Shown here piece after piece: positions 63,921-64,000 of a stretch of 64,000 bases of DNA. Made by a program: the position numbers and the translations under genes. The notes beneath the pieces were generated by a model. That model worked only from the letters and a program-made list of their open reading frames with translations. It was not told the origin of the DNA and made no database searches. The first letter of the stretch is position 1. Each line of letters opens with the position of its first letter. Source of the DNA: JAJKIP01 sp037200685 (GTDB taxonomy: Bacteria > Bacteroidota > Bacteroidia > Chitinophagales > Chitinophagaceae); contig JBBCIG010000012.1 of the NCBI GenBank assembly GCA_037200685.1, positions 111,848-175,847 of the forward strand, read 5' to 3'.

Positions 63921-64000
63921 GGTTAAAAGCGGTCTTTTAAAGTTAGCAATTTTTTTTGTGGTTACTTCGCATATACTTCTATTAAATAACTTTTTATTAT

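Overview
The window comes from a member of the Bacteroidota, most likely the Chitinophagaceae or a close relative. The evidence is the gene content and the promoters. It carries type IX secretion parts: a PorP/SprF protein, a gliding-motility-type C-terminal domain on a large PKD adhesin, and the T9SS plug protein. It also has TamL, a DUF2851 protein, the DUF2520-KdsC-UbiA-Maf cluster and a RDD/SpoIIM/DUF4129/DUF4350/MoxR/DUF58 cluster. Several promoters carry the Bacteroidota -7 element TAnnTTTG. The sequence is chromosomal and mostly housekeeping. I saw no tRNA, rRNA, prophage or CRISPR array; the one RNA gene recognised is the SRP RNA.

Layout. 0-3 kb: end of nnrD and a membrane pyrophosphatase. 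3.5-5.6 kb: a broken BlaI/BlaR1-type pair. 5.7-11.1 kb (minus): a T9SS-exported PKD adhesin with its PorP/SprF partner, both crossed by many frameshifts. 11.1-16.3 kb: an accessory stretch with a very AT-rich spacer, an IS1595-family transposase, a secreted proteasome-like protein, several tiny genes and a 32-bp tandem duplication. 16.4-22.4 kb: a FadL-type porin, a low-complexity lipoprotein, proS and three small membrane proteins. 22.3-28.8 kb: the MoxR cluster. 28.9-33 kb: a UbiD-type decarboxylase, a TraB/GumN protein and lipA. 33.3-42 kb: OsmC, DUF2851, maf-ubiA-kdsC, iscX-fdx, a ParE-type toxin-antitoxin pair, DUF2520 and two hydrolases. 42-48 kb: topA, tamL and an rRNA methyltransferase. 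48-53 kb: two unknown lipoproteins, a LolC/E-type permease, the T9SS plug protein and ffs. 53-58.7 kb: transaldolase, an L,D-transpeptidase, an OmpA/TSP3 protein and a DUF4251 protein. 58.9-64 kb: a gluconate kinase/permease operon, msrB, a tiny basic protein and a transglutaminase-like protein.

Three things stand out. First, a mosaic family of dispersed intergenic repeats occurs at ten loci. It combines a core module around GCGACGCAAC, a CCCGAT/ATCGGG palindrome and purine-rich arms that contain the stop codons of neighbouring genes. The palindrome also sits in frame inside the UbiD gene, once between 12-bp direct repeats. Second, the protein at 13806-14627 is a predicted exported proteasome-fold (Ntn) hydrolase with Ser where the proteasome has its catalytic Thr1. 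Third, at least three genes have a -7 element so close to the ATG that their mRNAs should be leaderless or nearly so.

Caution: many genes are interrupted by single-base indels, mostly in homopolymers, and the essential proS is one of them. Most of these look like residual sequencing errors rather than decay. Interrupted genes are given below as one feature across the break.
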